From positions 1 to 64,000 of the forward strand of contig CAAGFE010000003.1 of assembly GCA_900769075.1 (NCBI GenBank): a stretch of 64,000 bases of DNA. Reading direction: 5' to 3'. This document shows, in pieces, positions 26,201-35,450 of this stretch (position 1 is its first letter; each line of letters starts with the position of its first letter). This DNA is from Clostridia bacterium. GTDB taxonomy: Bacteria; Bacillota; Clostridia; Christensenellales; Aristaeellaceae. A program made the translations under genes and the position numbers. Below the pieces are notes generated by a model. It was not told where the DNA came from. It did not search any database and was given only the letters and a program-made list of their open reading frames with translations.

Positions 26201-27619
26201 TCAGGCGTATACGCCCAGGAATTTGAGGGTCGGAGCGACGCGGGCTTCCCCGATGCGGATGCGGAGCGCACAGGCCGCTGTCGGCGGAAGAACCACGATG
26301 CGCTTGTAGCCGATCACCTGTCCGGCGGCGGCCTCCTGCCACTGACCATCCCGAAGCACGTCCACGGCCCAGCGTTCCACCCGCTGGGAGAGGGTGATCT
26401 GCTCCATCATCACGATGCGGCGGAAGGTGATGGGCGTATCCCAGCGGAGCGTGATGTCCACCGGCGTTTCCTCGGATAGGGGCAGGTAGCAGCGCTCGTC
26501 GGGGGTACGGGCGCAGTCGATCCCATGCCCGGGCGCGGCGGACGTGGCGGTGAGGGAAGCGGCGGATTCGACGTGGTTGGTGCCGTAGCAGTCCGCAAGG
26601 TACTGCCCGAATTCCAGCAGGCGCTGCACATCGTTTGGGTGGATCAGCCCGTCCTTCGTTGGCGGAATGTTCAAAAGGAAGGTGGCGTTGCCGCCCACGG
26701 ACTTTTCGTAGATGTCAATCAGCTTCTCAAGGGGCTTGACCCGGTCATCCTCCGAGGCGTGCCAGAACCAGCCCGGGCGGATGGAGGTGTTGACCTCCGC
26801 CGGGTACCAGACAAGCTCCGGCTCGTTTTGCAGAATCTCCCGGCTGCCCAGATCCTGATCGGCGGCGCTGATTTTCCGCTGGCGGAAGGCGGCATCGTCC
26901 GTCTGCTGGCTGGCTTCCTTGATTTTTTCCGTGTCCTGGGTGCGCCGGGGAACGACGCTCCATTCCGCCGCCCGGGTATCGCCGGCCTCGTTGCCGCACC
27001 AGCGCACATCCGGCCCGCAGACGTGGATGCATGCCCCCGGCTGCAGGCGGCGGATGGTTTCGTAGTACCGCGGCCAGTCGTAGACCTGCCTTTTGCCGTT
27101 TGGGCCCTCGCCGCAGGCCCCGTCGAACCAGACGGCGAAAATGTCGCCGTAGTTCGTCAGCAGCTCGGTCAGCTGGGCGACGAAATAATCATTGTAGGGC
27201 TGGCCCGTGCCGTAGCGGGGGTCGTGCCTGTCCCAGGGGGACAGGTACACGCCGAAGCGAAGCCCCGCCCGGCTGCAGGCGGCGGACACCTCAGCGACCA
27301 CATCACCCTGTCCGTTTTTCCAGGGGCTGGCGGCCACGGAATGCGCCGTGTGCCGGCTGGGCCACAGGCAGAAGCCGTCATGGTGCTTGCAGGTGAGGAT
27401 CAGCCCCTTCATCCCGGCGGCTTTCACGGCGCTGACCCACTGGTCGGCGTCCAGCTTCACCGGGTTGAATACGGCGGGGGATTCGCTGCCGTCGCCCCAT
27501 TCCCGGTCGGTGAAGGTGTTGACGGTGAAGTGCACGAAGGCGTAGAACTCCATCTGCTCCAGGGCGAGCTGGCGCGGGGACGGAACGATCTCAATCAAAC
27601 GGCGGTCAAGGGCGGACAT
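26201..27619 (-). CDS. GH29 alpha-L-fucosidase with C-terminal discoidin-like domain
   Basis: 472 residues from the ATG at 27619, which has a GGAGGATGCGTT-type site just upstream and lies inside the end of the alpha-mannosidase gene (25-nt overlap); a longer open frame to 27907 is only antisense-type filler. Signature segments: EFYAFVHFTVNTFTDREWG, LILTCKHHDGFCLWPS and the nucleophile Asp at about 165 in FAVWFDGACGEG. The last 120 residues (PVDITLRWDTPITFRRIVMM...) resemble an F5/8-type (CBM32-like) domain. This subfamily form often favours alpha-1,3/1,4 fucose. Cytoplasmic. Confidence 0.88.
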   Translation of the reverse strand: MSALDRRLIEIVPSPRQLALEQMEFYAFVHFTVNTFTDREWGDGSESPAVFNPVKLDADQWVSAVKAAGMKGLILTCKHHDGFCLWPSRHTAHSVAASPWKNGQGDVVAEVSAACSRAGLRFGVYLSPWDRHDPRYGTGQPYNDYFVAQLTELLTNYGDIFAVWFDGACGEGPNGKRQVYDWPRYYETIRRLQPGACIHVCGPDVRWCGNEAGDTRAAEWSVVPRRTQDTEKIKEASQQTDDAAFRQRKISAADQDLGSREILQNEPELVWYPAEVNTSIRPGWFWHASEDDRVKPLEKLIDIYEKSVGGNATFLLNIPPTKDGLIHPNDVQRLLEFGQYLADCYGTNHVESAASLTATSAAPGHGIDCARTPDERCYLPLSEETPVDITLRWDTPITFRRIVMMEQITLSQRVERWAVDVLRDGQWQEAAAGQVIGYKRIVVLPPTAACALRIRIGEARVAPTLKFLGVYA

Positions 27620-30600
27620 AACGCATCCTCCTGGGGGCAGTCGGGGATGAAGCGCAGCGTGGCGATCTTGAAGGGCGCCAGACGCAGGCTGATTTCGCTG
27701 CCCTCGCCCAGCAGCTCGCCCCGGCAGCTTTCCGGCATGTCGCACAGGTACCACTTGCCGGGCATGGGCGCGTGAACGGCGGCGTCGCCCTGCATGCGCA
27801 GGCTCTCGTACAGGCGGAGGATCAGGCCGTCGCCGTCCTCGGCGGGCTTGACGGTTTCCAGCAGGATACTGGCGCTGTCGCAGCGGAAGCCGGACTGGCG
27901 CGCGCATTCGCCCGGGAGCACCTCGACGGGCGCGTTCAGCTCATAGCCGGCGCGGGTCACGCCGGAAGCGCCAAAGCCGGCTGCGAAGGGATACAGGGCG
28001 TAGGTCAGGTCGTGCCGGCCCACATCGCAGGTGTCATCGGGGGCCAGGGGCGCGCGCAGCAGGGACAGGGCGATTTCGCCCCGATCGGTGCTCAGGCCGC
28101 AGGTGCTTTCGTTGAGCAGCGCAAAGCCGCGGTTTTCCTCGCAAAGGGCGGTGTAGCGCTGGTGGCAGACCTCATACCGGTCGGCGGCGAAGGCATGGGA
28201 AGCATGGCAGGGCCGCTTGACGTAGCCGAACTGGATTTCATGCAGCGCGTCGTCAGCCAGGATGTTGGATTCAAAGTGGGTCTTGAGCAGGCGGTGGCGC
28301 TCCTGCCAGTCGATGTGGGTGACAAAATCCACCCGGCGGGAGGACGCGCGCAGGATGATCTGCTGGGTGGCGGTGCTGTTCCCGAAGGCGTACTGCACGG
28401 TGACCGCACAGCGCTCCGGGGTGCATTCGGTCAGCTCGGCGCTGGCGGTGATGGCGTCGGGCAGCAGGCACTGCTGCCAGTCGCGGCTCATCTCCCATGC
28501 GTCGTATACGCTTTCGACGTTCTGATACAGCCGCCAGTCGTTCATCCTCTGACCGGGGTGCATCAGGGGCGCGCCGTTCTCCTTGTCGGTCAGGGCGATG
28601 ATGCGGCCCGCCCGGTCAATCACCAGGGACAGGAAGCGGTTTCCCAGCAGGAAGCCGTCCGCGCATGCCTTCGCGGCAGCGTCATCGGGCTGGGGCAGGG
28701 AAGCGTCAGCCATAACCGCGCCGCCCGCCGGGATTTCCGCGTACAGCTCCCGTCCGTCCGGCAAGGCGACCCATTCCCGGCGATCCCAGGGCAGGGTGTT
28801 GACCAACACGCTCCCGCTGCCTGCCTGGATGGCATAAACCTCCCGGCGCAGCGCCTCCTTCAGGGCTGCCATGTCCTCCGTCACCCGGGTCAGCCCGGCA
28901 ACGGTTTCCTCGTTCATCCGCCGGACGCCCACGCCGCTGGCCACATCGTGGAACTGGCAGAACAGCAGCGTCTCCCAGGCCTTCTTCACCCGGGGAGCAT
29001 GGATTTCCTGCGTTTCCCGGGGCAGGCGGGCCAGCAGGGCCTCCGCGTCGTGGATGCCGCGTTCGGCCCGGCGCAGCAGCTGCTTGGTCTTGTGCATGGT
29101 GGTGTAGGTGCCCCGGTGCCAGCTCAGGTACAGCTCGCCCACCCAGCGGTTCTTCGGGGGGTGCTCCTCCATCCGGCGGAAAAACGCCAGCAGCGTGCCC
29201 TCATGGGCGCGGGGTGCGCCCTCCAGGTCGGTCATGCGGCGCACCATCTCCAGGGTGTCCCGGTCGGGACCGCCGCCGCCGTCGCCGTAGCCGTAGGGGT
29301 AGAGCAGGGTATCAATGTCCGTCTGCTGGATGCGGTGCTGCTCCCAGCGGCGGTGGAAGTGAAGGGGGGACACCTTCGAGGTGTAATCAAAGAAGGAATT
29401 GGCCAGCACGGTAGAGCCGTCCAAACCCTCCCAGACGAAATCCTGATAGGGGAAGCGCTCGCACTCCGGGTCGGCGCGCAGCAGCTTCTGGGTGGCGAAA
29501 TAGGGCACGCCAAAGGCGCGCAGCAGCTGGGGCAGCGCGGCGGAATAGCCGAAGGAATCCGGGTGCCAGGCGACCTGCGGGGTTTCCCCGAGATTCTCCT
29601 GATACCATTTCTTGCCCCACATCAGCTGGCGGATGATGCTCTCGCCGCCGGGGAAGTTGGAGTCACACTCCACGAAAAACACGCCGTCCGCGATGATCTG
29701 CCCGCGGGCGTGGGCTTCCTTCACCCGCTGCCAGATGGCCGGGTCGAAGGCCTTGAGCATTTCCAGCAGCGCGGGCTCACACAGGAGGAAGCGGTATTCC
29801 GGGTATTCCTCCATCAGGGCCAGCTGGTTGGAATAGGTGCGGGCGGATTTGTGGAAGGTCTCCTCCGCGGGCCAGAGCCAGGCCAGGTCGATGTGGGAGT
29901 TGGCGATCAGCCACATGGTGGGGGCGGTGGAGCCGTTGTGGCATTCCAGTGCCGGACGCAGCACCTCCCGGGCGCGGCGGAAGCTCTCGTGCCGCGCCTC
30001 CATGGGCAGCTCAAAGTCGGCAACGTGGGTATAGTCCGCCAGGGCCTTGGCGACCTTCTGGGCGCGCAGGCTCTTGTCGGGCAGAATCTCCAGCAGCTGG
30101 GAAAGGGTGTTCACGTCCATGAGGAGCTGGTACGCATCCTCGTTCCAGACGGCGATGAAGCTCTCCGCCACGCGGCACTGGGCTTCCGGGACGGGCGGAA
30201 TGGCCTTGCGCTCCGGCGGCACGGGGCCGAGGTTTTCAATGCGCTCCCCGTGCCCGGCGTAGCTCTCGATCAGCAGGCGGAAGGTTTCGCCCCCCTCGGC
30301 GCAGCGGGTGAGGGTGACGTAATGATGCTCCCGGTCGATGGAGCCGGCGGCCTTGCCGTTGACATACACCAGCTGTTCGCCGCCCAGGCCGCTGAAAAAG
30401 ACCACCCGCTGTCCCCGGCAGGAGACAGGCAGGGTGATCTCGCCGGAGAACCAGGCGTATTCCCAGCAGGCGCCCCAGGGGGTGCCGACGGGGAAGGGCC
30501 TGCGGGGCATGTCGGCAGCCTGGGCTGCGGGGATGCGGTCAAGGGTCGTGAAGCCCTCGAAGGCCACCGGGCCGATGGGGGTGTACTGGTGACGGGGCAG

Positions 30601-30654
30601 CTCGTTGTTCCAGGCACGGATGCGCTGCGCCAGCTGGCGCGGAAGCTGAATCAT
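27595..30654 (-). CDS. GH38 alpha-mannosidase, copy 1
   Basis: 1019 residues from the ATG at 30654 (MIQLPRQLAQRI), with AAGGAGGATTTGAC upstream. The N-terminal beta domain is followed by the zinc-binding catalytic domain: NSHIDLAWLWP (H254, D256) and nucleophile D366 in AWHPDSFGY; the FCQFHDVASG motif lies near 680. The central VNTLPWDRR motif of GH38 is present. It hydrolyses alpha-mannosides in the cytoplasm. Second gene of the operon after the DeoR regulator, 26 nt away; its end overlaps the next GH29 gene. A close paralogue is at 41554-44466. Confidence 0.93.
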   Translation of the reverse strand: MIQLPRQLAQRIRAWNNELPRHQYTPIGPVAFEGFTTLDRIPAAQAADMPRRPFPVGTPWGACWEYAWFSGEITLPVSCRGQRVVFFSGLGGEQLVYVNGKAAGSIDREHHYVTLTRCAEGGETFRLLIESYAGHGERIENLGPVPPERKAIPPVPEAQCRVAESFIAVWNEDAYQLLMDVNTLSQLLEILPDKSLRAQKVAKALADYTHVADFELPMEARHESFRRAREVLRPALECHNGSTAPTMWLIANSHIDLAWLWPAEETFHKSARTYSNQLALMEEYPEYRFLLCEPALLEMLKAFDPAIWQRVKEAHARGQIIADGVFFVECDSNFPGGESIIRQLMWGKKWYQENLGETPQVAWHPDSFGYSAALPQLLRAFGVPYFATQKLLRADPECERFPYQDFVWEGLDGSTVLANSFFDYTSKVSPLHFHRRWEQHRIQQTDIDTLLYPYGYGDGGGGPDRDTLEMVRRMTDLEGAPRAHEGTLLAFFRRMEEHPPKNRWVGELYLSWHRGTYTTMHKTKQLLRRAERGIHDAEALLARLPRETQEIHAPRVKKAWETLLFCQFHDVASGVGVRRMNEETVAGLTRVTEDMAALKEALRREVYAIQAGSGSVLVNTLPWDRREWVALPDGRELYAEIPAGGAVMADASLPQPDDAAAKACADGFLLGNRFLSLVIDRAGRIIALTDKENGAPLMHPGQRMNDWRLYQNVESVYDAWEMSRDWQQCLLPDAITASAELTECTPERCAVTVQYAFGNSTATQQIILRASSRRVDFVTHIDWQERHRLLKTHFESNILADDALHEIQFGYVKRPCHASHAFAADRYEVCHQRYTALCEENRGFALLNESTCGLSTDRGEIALSLLRAPLAPDDTCDVGRHDLTYALYPFAAGFGASGVTRAGYELNAPVEVLPGECARQSGFRCDSASILLETVKPAEDGDGLILRLYESLRMQGDAAVHAPMPGKWYLCDMPESCRGELLGEGSEISLRLAPFKIATLRFIPDCPQEDALCPPLTAV

Positions 30655-30680
30655 GTCAAATCCTCCTTGAACGGTCTGCG

Positions 30681-31445
30681 TCAGTTCTGCTCGGCAACGA
30701 TCAGGCGCGTGCCGCTGGCCTTGACTCGTGCCTGCTCCTCGGCCGAGGGGGCTTCCTCGGTGATGAGCATGTCGAAGTCCTCCAACTGGGCGAAGGTCAT
30801 CAGGCCCGTCACGCCGAATTTGGCATGGGCGATGAGCAGCACGGTCGTTTCCGCGCTGGACATGGCGCATTTCTTGATCTCGTATTCCAGCGGGCTGGAA
30901 TTGGTCACGCCGTGGGGGGACAGCCCGGTGGAGGCCATGAAGGCGATGCGGATGTTGAAGCGGCGCAGATAGCTCACCGCATCGTCTCCGGTGAAGGAGC
31001 GGGTCTTGCGGCGCACCTGGCCCGGCAGCGCGTAGATGGTGATGTTCGAATAGGGCAGCGCGCGGTTGATGGCCTCCAGGTTGTTGGTGATGATGGTCAG
31101 GTCGTGCTTGTCCGCCAGGTGGTCGATCATCTGGAGCGTGGTGGTGCCGGAATCGATATAGATAATGTCGCCGTCGCTGACCAGGGACGCGGCATACTTG
31201 CCGATGGCAGCCTTCGCCTCCTCGCTGCCCCGGCGGCGAACCTCATAGGGGGTGATGGCCTGCTCGGCCTTGCGGGCGCATACGCCGCCGTACACCTTTT
31301 CCACCATGCCGCGCTTGAGCAGCTGTGCCACGTCGCGCCGCACGGTATTCATGGATATGTCATAGCGGTCGCGCAGCTCTTCCATTGTTGCCGCGCCCTT
31401 CTGAAGGATGTAGCGTTCCATTTCCAGCATGCGGTCAGCTTTCAT
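30681..31445 (-). CDS. DeoR-family transcriptional regulator of the glycosidase operon
   Basis: 254 residues from the ATG at 31445 (MKADRMLEMERYIL), preceded by AAAGGAGATCTGTGCTT. The N-terminal DeoR helix-turn-helix is ATMEELRDRYDISMNTVRRD, followed by GMVEKVYGGV. The C-terminal sugar-phosphate sensor domain shows IYIDSGTTTLQMIDHL and the DDAVSYLRRFNIRIAFMAST segment. It probably represses its own glycosidase operon and perhaps the divergent transporter operon until a phosphorylated sugar binds. Confidence 0.92.
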   Translation of the reverse strand: MKADRMLEMERYILQKGAATMEELRDRYDISMNTVRRDVAQLLKRGMVEKVYGGVCARKAEQAITPYEVRRRGSEEAKAAIGKYAASLVSDGDIIYIDSGTTTLQMIDHLADKHDLTIITNNLEAINRALPYSNITIYALPGQVRRKTRSFTGDDAVSYLRRFNIRIAFMASTGLSPHGVTNSSPLEYEIKKCAMSSAETTVLLIAHAKFGVTGLMTFAQLEDFDMLITEEAPSAEEQARVKASGTRLIVAEQN

Positions 31446-31481
31446 AAGCACAGATCTCCTTTGTATGATCATCTACTCTCT

Positions 31482-31509
31482 ATTTTACCGAAAATCTGCC
31501 ATTTGTAAA
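31482..31509 (-). promoter_or_regulatory. Promoter of the DeoR-glycosidase operon
   Basis: Minus-strand TTTACA (31504-31509), 16 nt, TAAAAT (31482-31487), about 35 nt before the regulator start. The divergent region 31446-31743 (298 nt) also holds the transporter-side promoter and is otherwise A/T-rich. Confidence 0.65.
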
Positions 31510-31644
31510 GCATCATTTGGGCACATTGTGAGAATTTTGCAAAAAAATTGCTTCCACATATTAAGTAGTCCGGGGGAAATTCCTTTGGAATGGAGCGAAG
31601 TGGCAAGTGTTGGGTAGTTTTATGCAAATTTTACGTTTTCCTGC

Positions 31645-31673
31645 TTGCAATGCTGCACAGGGTTTGATATAAT
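31645..31673 (+). promoter_or_regulatory. Promoter of the 553-residue protein and Opp-type transporter operon
   Basis: TTGCAA (31645-31650), 17 nt, TATAAT (31668-31673), about 70 nt before the ATG at 31744. Back to back with the DeoR promoter, so joint control is plausible. Confidence 0.7.
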
Positions 31674-31743
31674 GATTGCACCGATTGAATGGAAATCCCA
31701 AAGATCACGTCATCCAACGATGCGTTACGAAAGGATGGTTAGT

Positions 31744-33405
31744 ATGGTATCCCATGGCCGGGAGCTGCTTTGTCAGCTCGATGGAACGATTGATGCGCTT
31801 TTGCCCCGCCAGATCACCGAAAAGGATGATCCCCGGTTTGGCGGCTTCTGGACCCGAGGCTTCCATGTGGAACCCAGGGAAAGCGGATTTCTCCTGGGCC
31901 AGATGATCACTGCGTACTGCACGCCGGACAGCCGCTGGCATCTGTCGCTGCGCCTGGCGGAGGCCATCAGCGCCGTGATCGTCTATATGGAAAACCATCA
32001 GCGGCCTGACGGCTGCTTTGATCTGTCCGGCTGCAATTATGCCTCGCCGCCGGATACCGCCTTTATGATCAACGCGCTGCTCAACGGCTGGTGGATCCTG
32101 GAAAAGTGCGCCGCGCCCGAGGCGGATTTCATCCGGGAGCCGGTGTACCGGCTGATTGATTCCTCCTCCCGGGGGATTGCGGCGGGCGGCTTCCATACCC
32201 CGAATCACCGCTGGGCGATTTCCGCGTGCCTGCTGTCCTGCGAGAAGATCACCGGCAACAAGGCCCTGGGCGAGCGGGCCCGCGAGTATCTGCGCGAGGG
32301 CCTGGACATCAATGAGGACGGCGAATTTGCCGAGCGCTCCTCCGGCGGCTACAACATGGTCAACGATGACCAGATGATCCGCCTGTATCTGGCCACCGGC
32401 GATCGGTCCTACCTCGAGGCCGCCGCCCGGAACCTCGAAATGATGTATTGCTACTTCGATCCCGACGCGTCGGTGTTCACCAACAATTCCACCCGCCAGG
32501 ATCTGGGCACCAAGGTGTACGGCGATGGGTACTACATCCTGTACCTGATGGTCGGCTACTTCCTCCAGCGGCCCGAGCTGGGCGCGATGGCGGAATGGAT
32601 CTGGCAGGACTGCCGCCGCCGCGGCACGATGCCCCGCTGCGCGGAATGGCTGCTGCTCTTCCCGGAGATGGACGGCTACGGCGCGGACTTCCCCTTCATG
32701 CGGCCCTTTGAGCATGTGGATCGCCTTTTCCCGGACAGCAACATCGCCCGCATCCGCGAGGCGGACTGGTCCTGCTCCCTGCTGGATGGCAAGCCCAACT
32801 GCCTGTATTTCCAGCACGGCTCCTTCGCCATGTACATGACGATCTATTCCAACCTGTGCGACCGCCGCAACTTCCTCTCCGATACCCTGGAGCGTACGCC
32901 CACCGGATACCGGATGAAGTCCCACGCCGCCGGCTGGTATTACCTGCCCTTCCCCGAGAAGCCGGATACCTCCGACTGGTGGGCGATGGACAATCCCCAC
33001 AAGCGCCCCAAAACCGAGGGCCTTCCCCTGGATACCACCCTCGACATCGTCAAGCGGCCCGACGGCGTGGATCTGCACATCCGGACCGAGGGCATCGACC
33101 AGCTGCCCCTGCGCATGGAATTCGCCTTCCTGCCCGGCGGCTATGTGCGCACGGCCCATTTCCTCCAGCACGCCAAGGCGGGCGAGGCCATCAACGTGCT
33201 CGACGGCGTGGTGGAAGCCTGCGGCCCGAATGGCGAAACCATCACGCTGGATGCAGCCTTCGGCGCCCATGACGTGACCAACCGCATGGGCGGCGCGTAT
33301 CCGCTGAGCGATAAGCATTACACGGTCTACTTCACCGCCTATACCCCGGTGGAGAAGGTGATCCGCATCCGGGCCAACCGGCTGGATCGCCACCTGGTCG
33401 ATTGA
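31744..33405 (+). CDS. Unrecognised 553-residue cytoplasmic protein, candidate alpha-toroid glycan enzyme
   Basis: I cannot name the family. The ATG at 31744 has GAAAGGATGG at suitable distance; the frame is open further upstream to 31645 but overlaps the promoter. The first 400 residues are helical with repeated aromatic pairs: GGFWTRGFHVEPRESGF, GGFHTPNHRWAISACLL, INEDGEFAERSSGGYNMVND and NNSTRQDLGTKVYGDGYYIL. The H-R-W and E-R-S-x-G-x-Y-N segments look like active-site loops of an (alpha/alpha)6 barrel. Residues from about 440 onwards are beta-rich. No signal peptide. First gene of the transporter operon, 62 nt before the binding protein. Confidence 0.8.
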   Translation: MVSHGRELLCQLDGTIDALLPRQITEKDDPRFGGFWTRGFHVEPRESGFLLGQMITAYCTPDSRWHLSLRLAEAISAVIVYMENHQRPDGCFDLSGCNYASPPDTAFMINALLNGWWILEKCAAPEADFIREPVYRLIDSSSRGIAAGGFHTPNHRWAISACLLSCEKITGNKALGERAREYLREGLDINEDGEFAERSSGGYNMVNDDQMIRLYLATGDRSYLEAAARNLEMMYCYFDPDASVFTNNSTRQDLGTKVYGDGYYILYLMVGYFLQRPELGAMAEWIWQDCRRRGTMPRCAEWLLLFPEMDGYGADFPFMRPFEHVDRLFPDSNIARIREADWSCSLLDGKPNCLYFQHGSFAMYMTIYSNLCDRRNFLSDTLERTPTGYRMKSHAAGWYYLPFPEKPDTSDWWAMDNPHKRPKTEGLPLDTTLDIVKRPDGVDLHIRTEGIDQLPLRMEFAFLPGGYVRTAHFLQHAKAGEAINVLDGVVEACGPNGETITLDAAFGAHDVTNRMGGAYPLSDKHYTVYFTAYTPVEKVIRIRANRLDRHLVD

Positions 33406-33467
33406 CGCCATCCCGAATCAGTCCGCACAGGCGTTGCGGATGAGATAAAATCAAGGAGGAACCTGTC

Positions 33468-35330
33468 ATGAAGAAACTCATTTCCCTGGCGCTGGCGCTG
33501 TTCATGCTCGTGGGTATGATCCCCGCCACTGCCGAAACCGCTGCCTACACCCAGGCGCCCTATTGGGACGGCATGGATCTGCCCCCCGTGGCGGAGCGCA
33601 TCTCCGCCGAGCCCATGGTCGAGGACGCGGACTACCTGACCATCGGCACCTACGGCGGTGAGCTGCGGCGCTCGTCCGGCAGCGGCAACTGGGGCGCCGG
33701 CAAGCCCATCGAGGAAGGCCTGTTCCGCTTCACCACCGAAGGCGTGGTGGAACCCAACGTCGCCAAGGGCTTCTCCGTGAATGAGGAAGCCACCGTCTAC
33801 ACCATCTACCTGCGCGAAGGCATGAAGTGGTCCGACGGCGAACCCTTCACCGCGGAGGACTGCGTGTGGTTCTACAATGCTGTGTGCCTGAACAAGGTGG
33901 ACGGCAAGGGCGTGCGCAACTGCCACAAGGACGCCAACGGCAACCCCGCCGTGGTCGAGAAGGTTGATGACACCACCTTCACCGTCACCTTCGGCACCCC
34001 CAAGTACGACTTCATCGAGGCCCTGACCGTTGACCTGAAGTGGCACTTTGCCCCCAAGCACATCTTTGAGAAGATGGTGCAGGCCGTGATCGACGGCAAC
34101 ACCGAGCTGGCGCTGGCGGAAGCCAAGGCCATCTGCGGCACCGAGTTCTCCGATGTGGGCAAGGCCGGCAAGGAACTGCTCTACTACTTCTGGAACTACC
34201 CGGGCGTGCCCACCCTGAACCCCTATGTGCTGTCCACCGAGCCCGGCAAGAACAGCATCAAGGGCGACTATTACGAATACGTCCGCAACCCCTACTACTG
34301 GAAGGTGGACAAGGCCAACCAACAGCTGCCCTACATCGACAAGATCATCTACACCACCGTGTCCAACGTGGATCAGGATCTGATGCTGCTGCTGGACGGC
34401 ACCGTTGACTTCCAGACCGTGGGCATGGAGGCCATCCCCACCATCCTGGAATCCCAGACCAAGATCAACATCTACGAGTGGTCCGGCTCCGACTGGGGCG
34501 CGACCCAGCTCCACTTCAACCTGAACGTGGAGGACGAGCACCTCAAGGCCCTGTTCAACAACGCTGATTTCCGTCAGGCGATGTCCATCTGCGTGGACCG
34601 CGAAGAGCTGGCCGGCCTGCTGACCGATGGCTGGCTGGGCGGCGGTCAGGCGGCGCCTCAGCCCGGTCAGCTGGGCTACTCCGAGGAGTGGGCCAAGAAG
34701 TGGACCGAGTACGACGTGGCGAAGGCCAAGACCCTGTTTGAAGGCTGCGGCCTGGTCATGGGCACCGATGGCTTCTATGACTTCGCTGACGGCACCGATT
34801 GCGTCATCAACATCGTCTCCGTGGCCGATTCCGGCGCCGCCGATGTGTACAAGGTGCTGGAGCCCTACTTCCGCGCCGCCGGCATCAAGTGCACCTTCAA
34901 GGATTCCGACCGTTCCAACATCGATAACGACCTGATGGCCAACGCGGTTCAGGTGATGCTGCTGCCCGTGACCAACATCGGCGACATCTCCATCATCCTC
35001 AAGCCCAACTCCATGGTGCCCGGCTACGCCACCAACGTTGCCTGGTACGGCACGATGGACGAAACCACCGCGACCGGCGACCTGCTCAAGCTGATCGAGC
35101 TGAAGAAGCAGCTGGACGTGACCTCTTCCACCGAGGAGCGCACCGAGATCGCCCTGCAGATGCTCAAGCTCCATGAGGAGAACCAGTGGACCCTGGCCTT
35201 TGTCGAGGCTGCGCCCGCTTACCACGCGGTGAACGCCCGCATCCAGAACTTCCTGGCCGACGGCGTGTGGTCCGACATCTACCGTGATTACGGCATCGCC
35301 CATTGCCAGTGCTGGTACATCGCGGAATAA
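33468..35330 (+). CDS. Family 5 (peptide/oligosaccharide) ABC transporter binding protein
   Basis: 620 residues with a signal peptide (MKKLISLALALFMLVGMIP) ending at ATAE and lacking a lipobox cysteine. The mature protein follows the DppA/OppA-like plan: VEPNVAKGFSVNEEATVYTI, REGMKWSDGEPFTAEDCVWF, LNPYVLSTEPG and FNNADFRQAMSICVDREEL. Family 5 proteins bind peptides, nickel or oligosaccharides; the surrounding glycosidases favour oligosaccharides. Long spacer segments before the SBP core match clostridial members annotated as sugar or peptide receptors. Export is Sec-type. Confidence 0.88.
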   Translation: MKKLISLALALFMLVGMIPATAETAAYTQAPYWDGMDLPPVAERISAEPMVEDADYLTIGTYGGELRRSSGSGNWGAGKPIEEGLFRFTTEGVVEPNVAKGFSVNEEATVYTIYLREGMKWSDGEPFTAEDCVWFYNAVCLNKVDGKGVRNCHKDANGNPAVVEKVDDTTFTVTFGTPKYDFIEALTVDLKWHFAPKHIFEKMVQAVIDGNTELALAEAKAICGTEFSDVGKAGKELLYYFWNYPGVPTLNPYVLSTEPGKNSIKGDYYEYVRNPYYWKVDKANQQLPYIDKIIYTTVSNVDQDLMLLLDGTVDFQTVGMEAIPTILESQTKINIYEWSGSDWGATQLHFNLNVEDEHLKALFNNADFRQAMSICVDREELAGLLTDGWLGGGQAAPQPGQLGYSEEWAKKWTEYDVAKAKTLFEGCGLVMGTDGFYDFADGTDCVINIVSVADSGAADVYKVLEPYFRAAGIKCTFKDSDRSNIDNDLMANAVQVMLLPVTNIGDISIILKPNSMVPGYATNVAWYGTMDETTATGDLLKLIELKKQLDVTSSTEERTEIALQMLKLHEENQWTLAFVEAAPAYHAVNARIQNFLADGVWSDIYRDYGIAHCQCWYIAE

Positions 35331-35371
35331 TCCGTTCTGATCCCGTATAAGCAAATCAACCTGATGTGAGG

Positions 35372-35414
35372 GTGCGGGAGGTAACTCTGACCGAGTCGGA
35401 AGTGCCTCCCGCAC
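35372..35414 (+). terminator. Intercistronic hairpin after the binding-protein gene
   Basis: A 10-bp perfect stem, GTGCGGGAGG/CCTCCCGCAC (35372-35381, 35405-35414), sits between the binding protein and permease genes with a weak TTCTT tail. It would partly stop transcription or protect the upstream mRNA, giving more binding protein than permease. Confidence 0.6.
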
Positions 35415-35450
35415 TTCTTCGAATCACCCCCAGAAAGGATTCGAGGTCAT

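Noticed and set aside
31530..31650. Repeated TGCAAA/TTGCAA words as DeoR operators
   Set aside because: They are irregularly spaced in A/T-rich DNA and partly belong to the -35 box, so symmetry is not enough to call operators.
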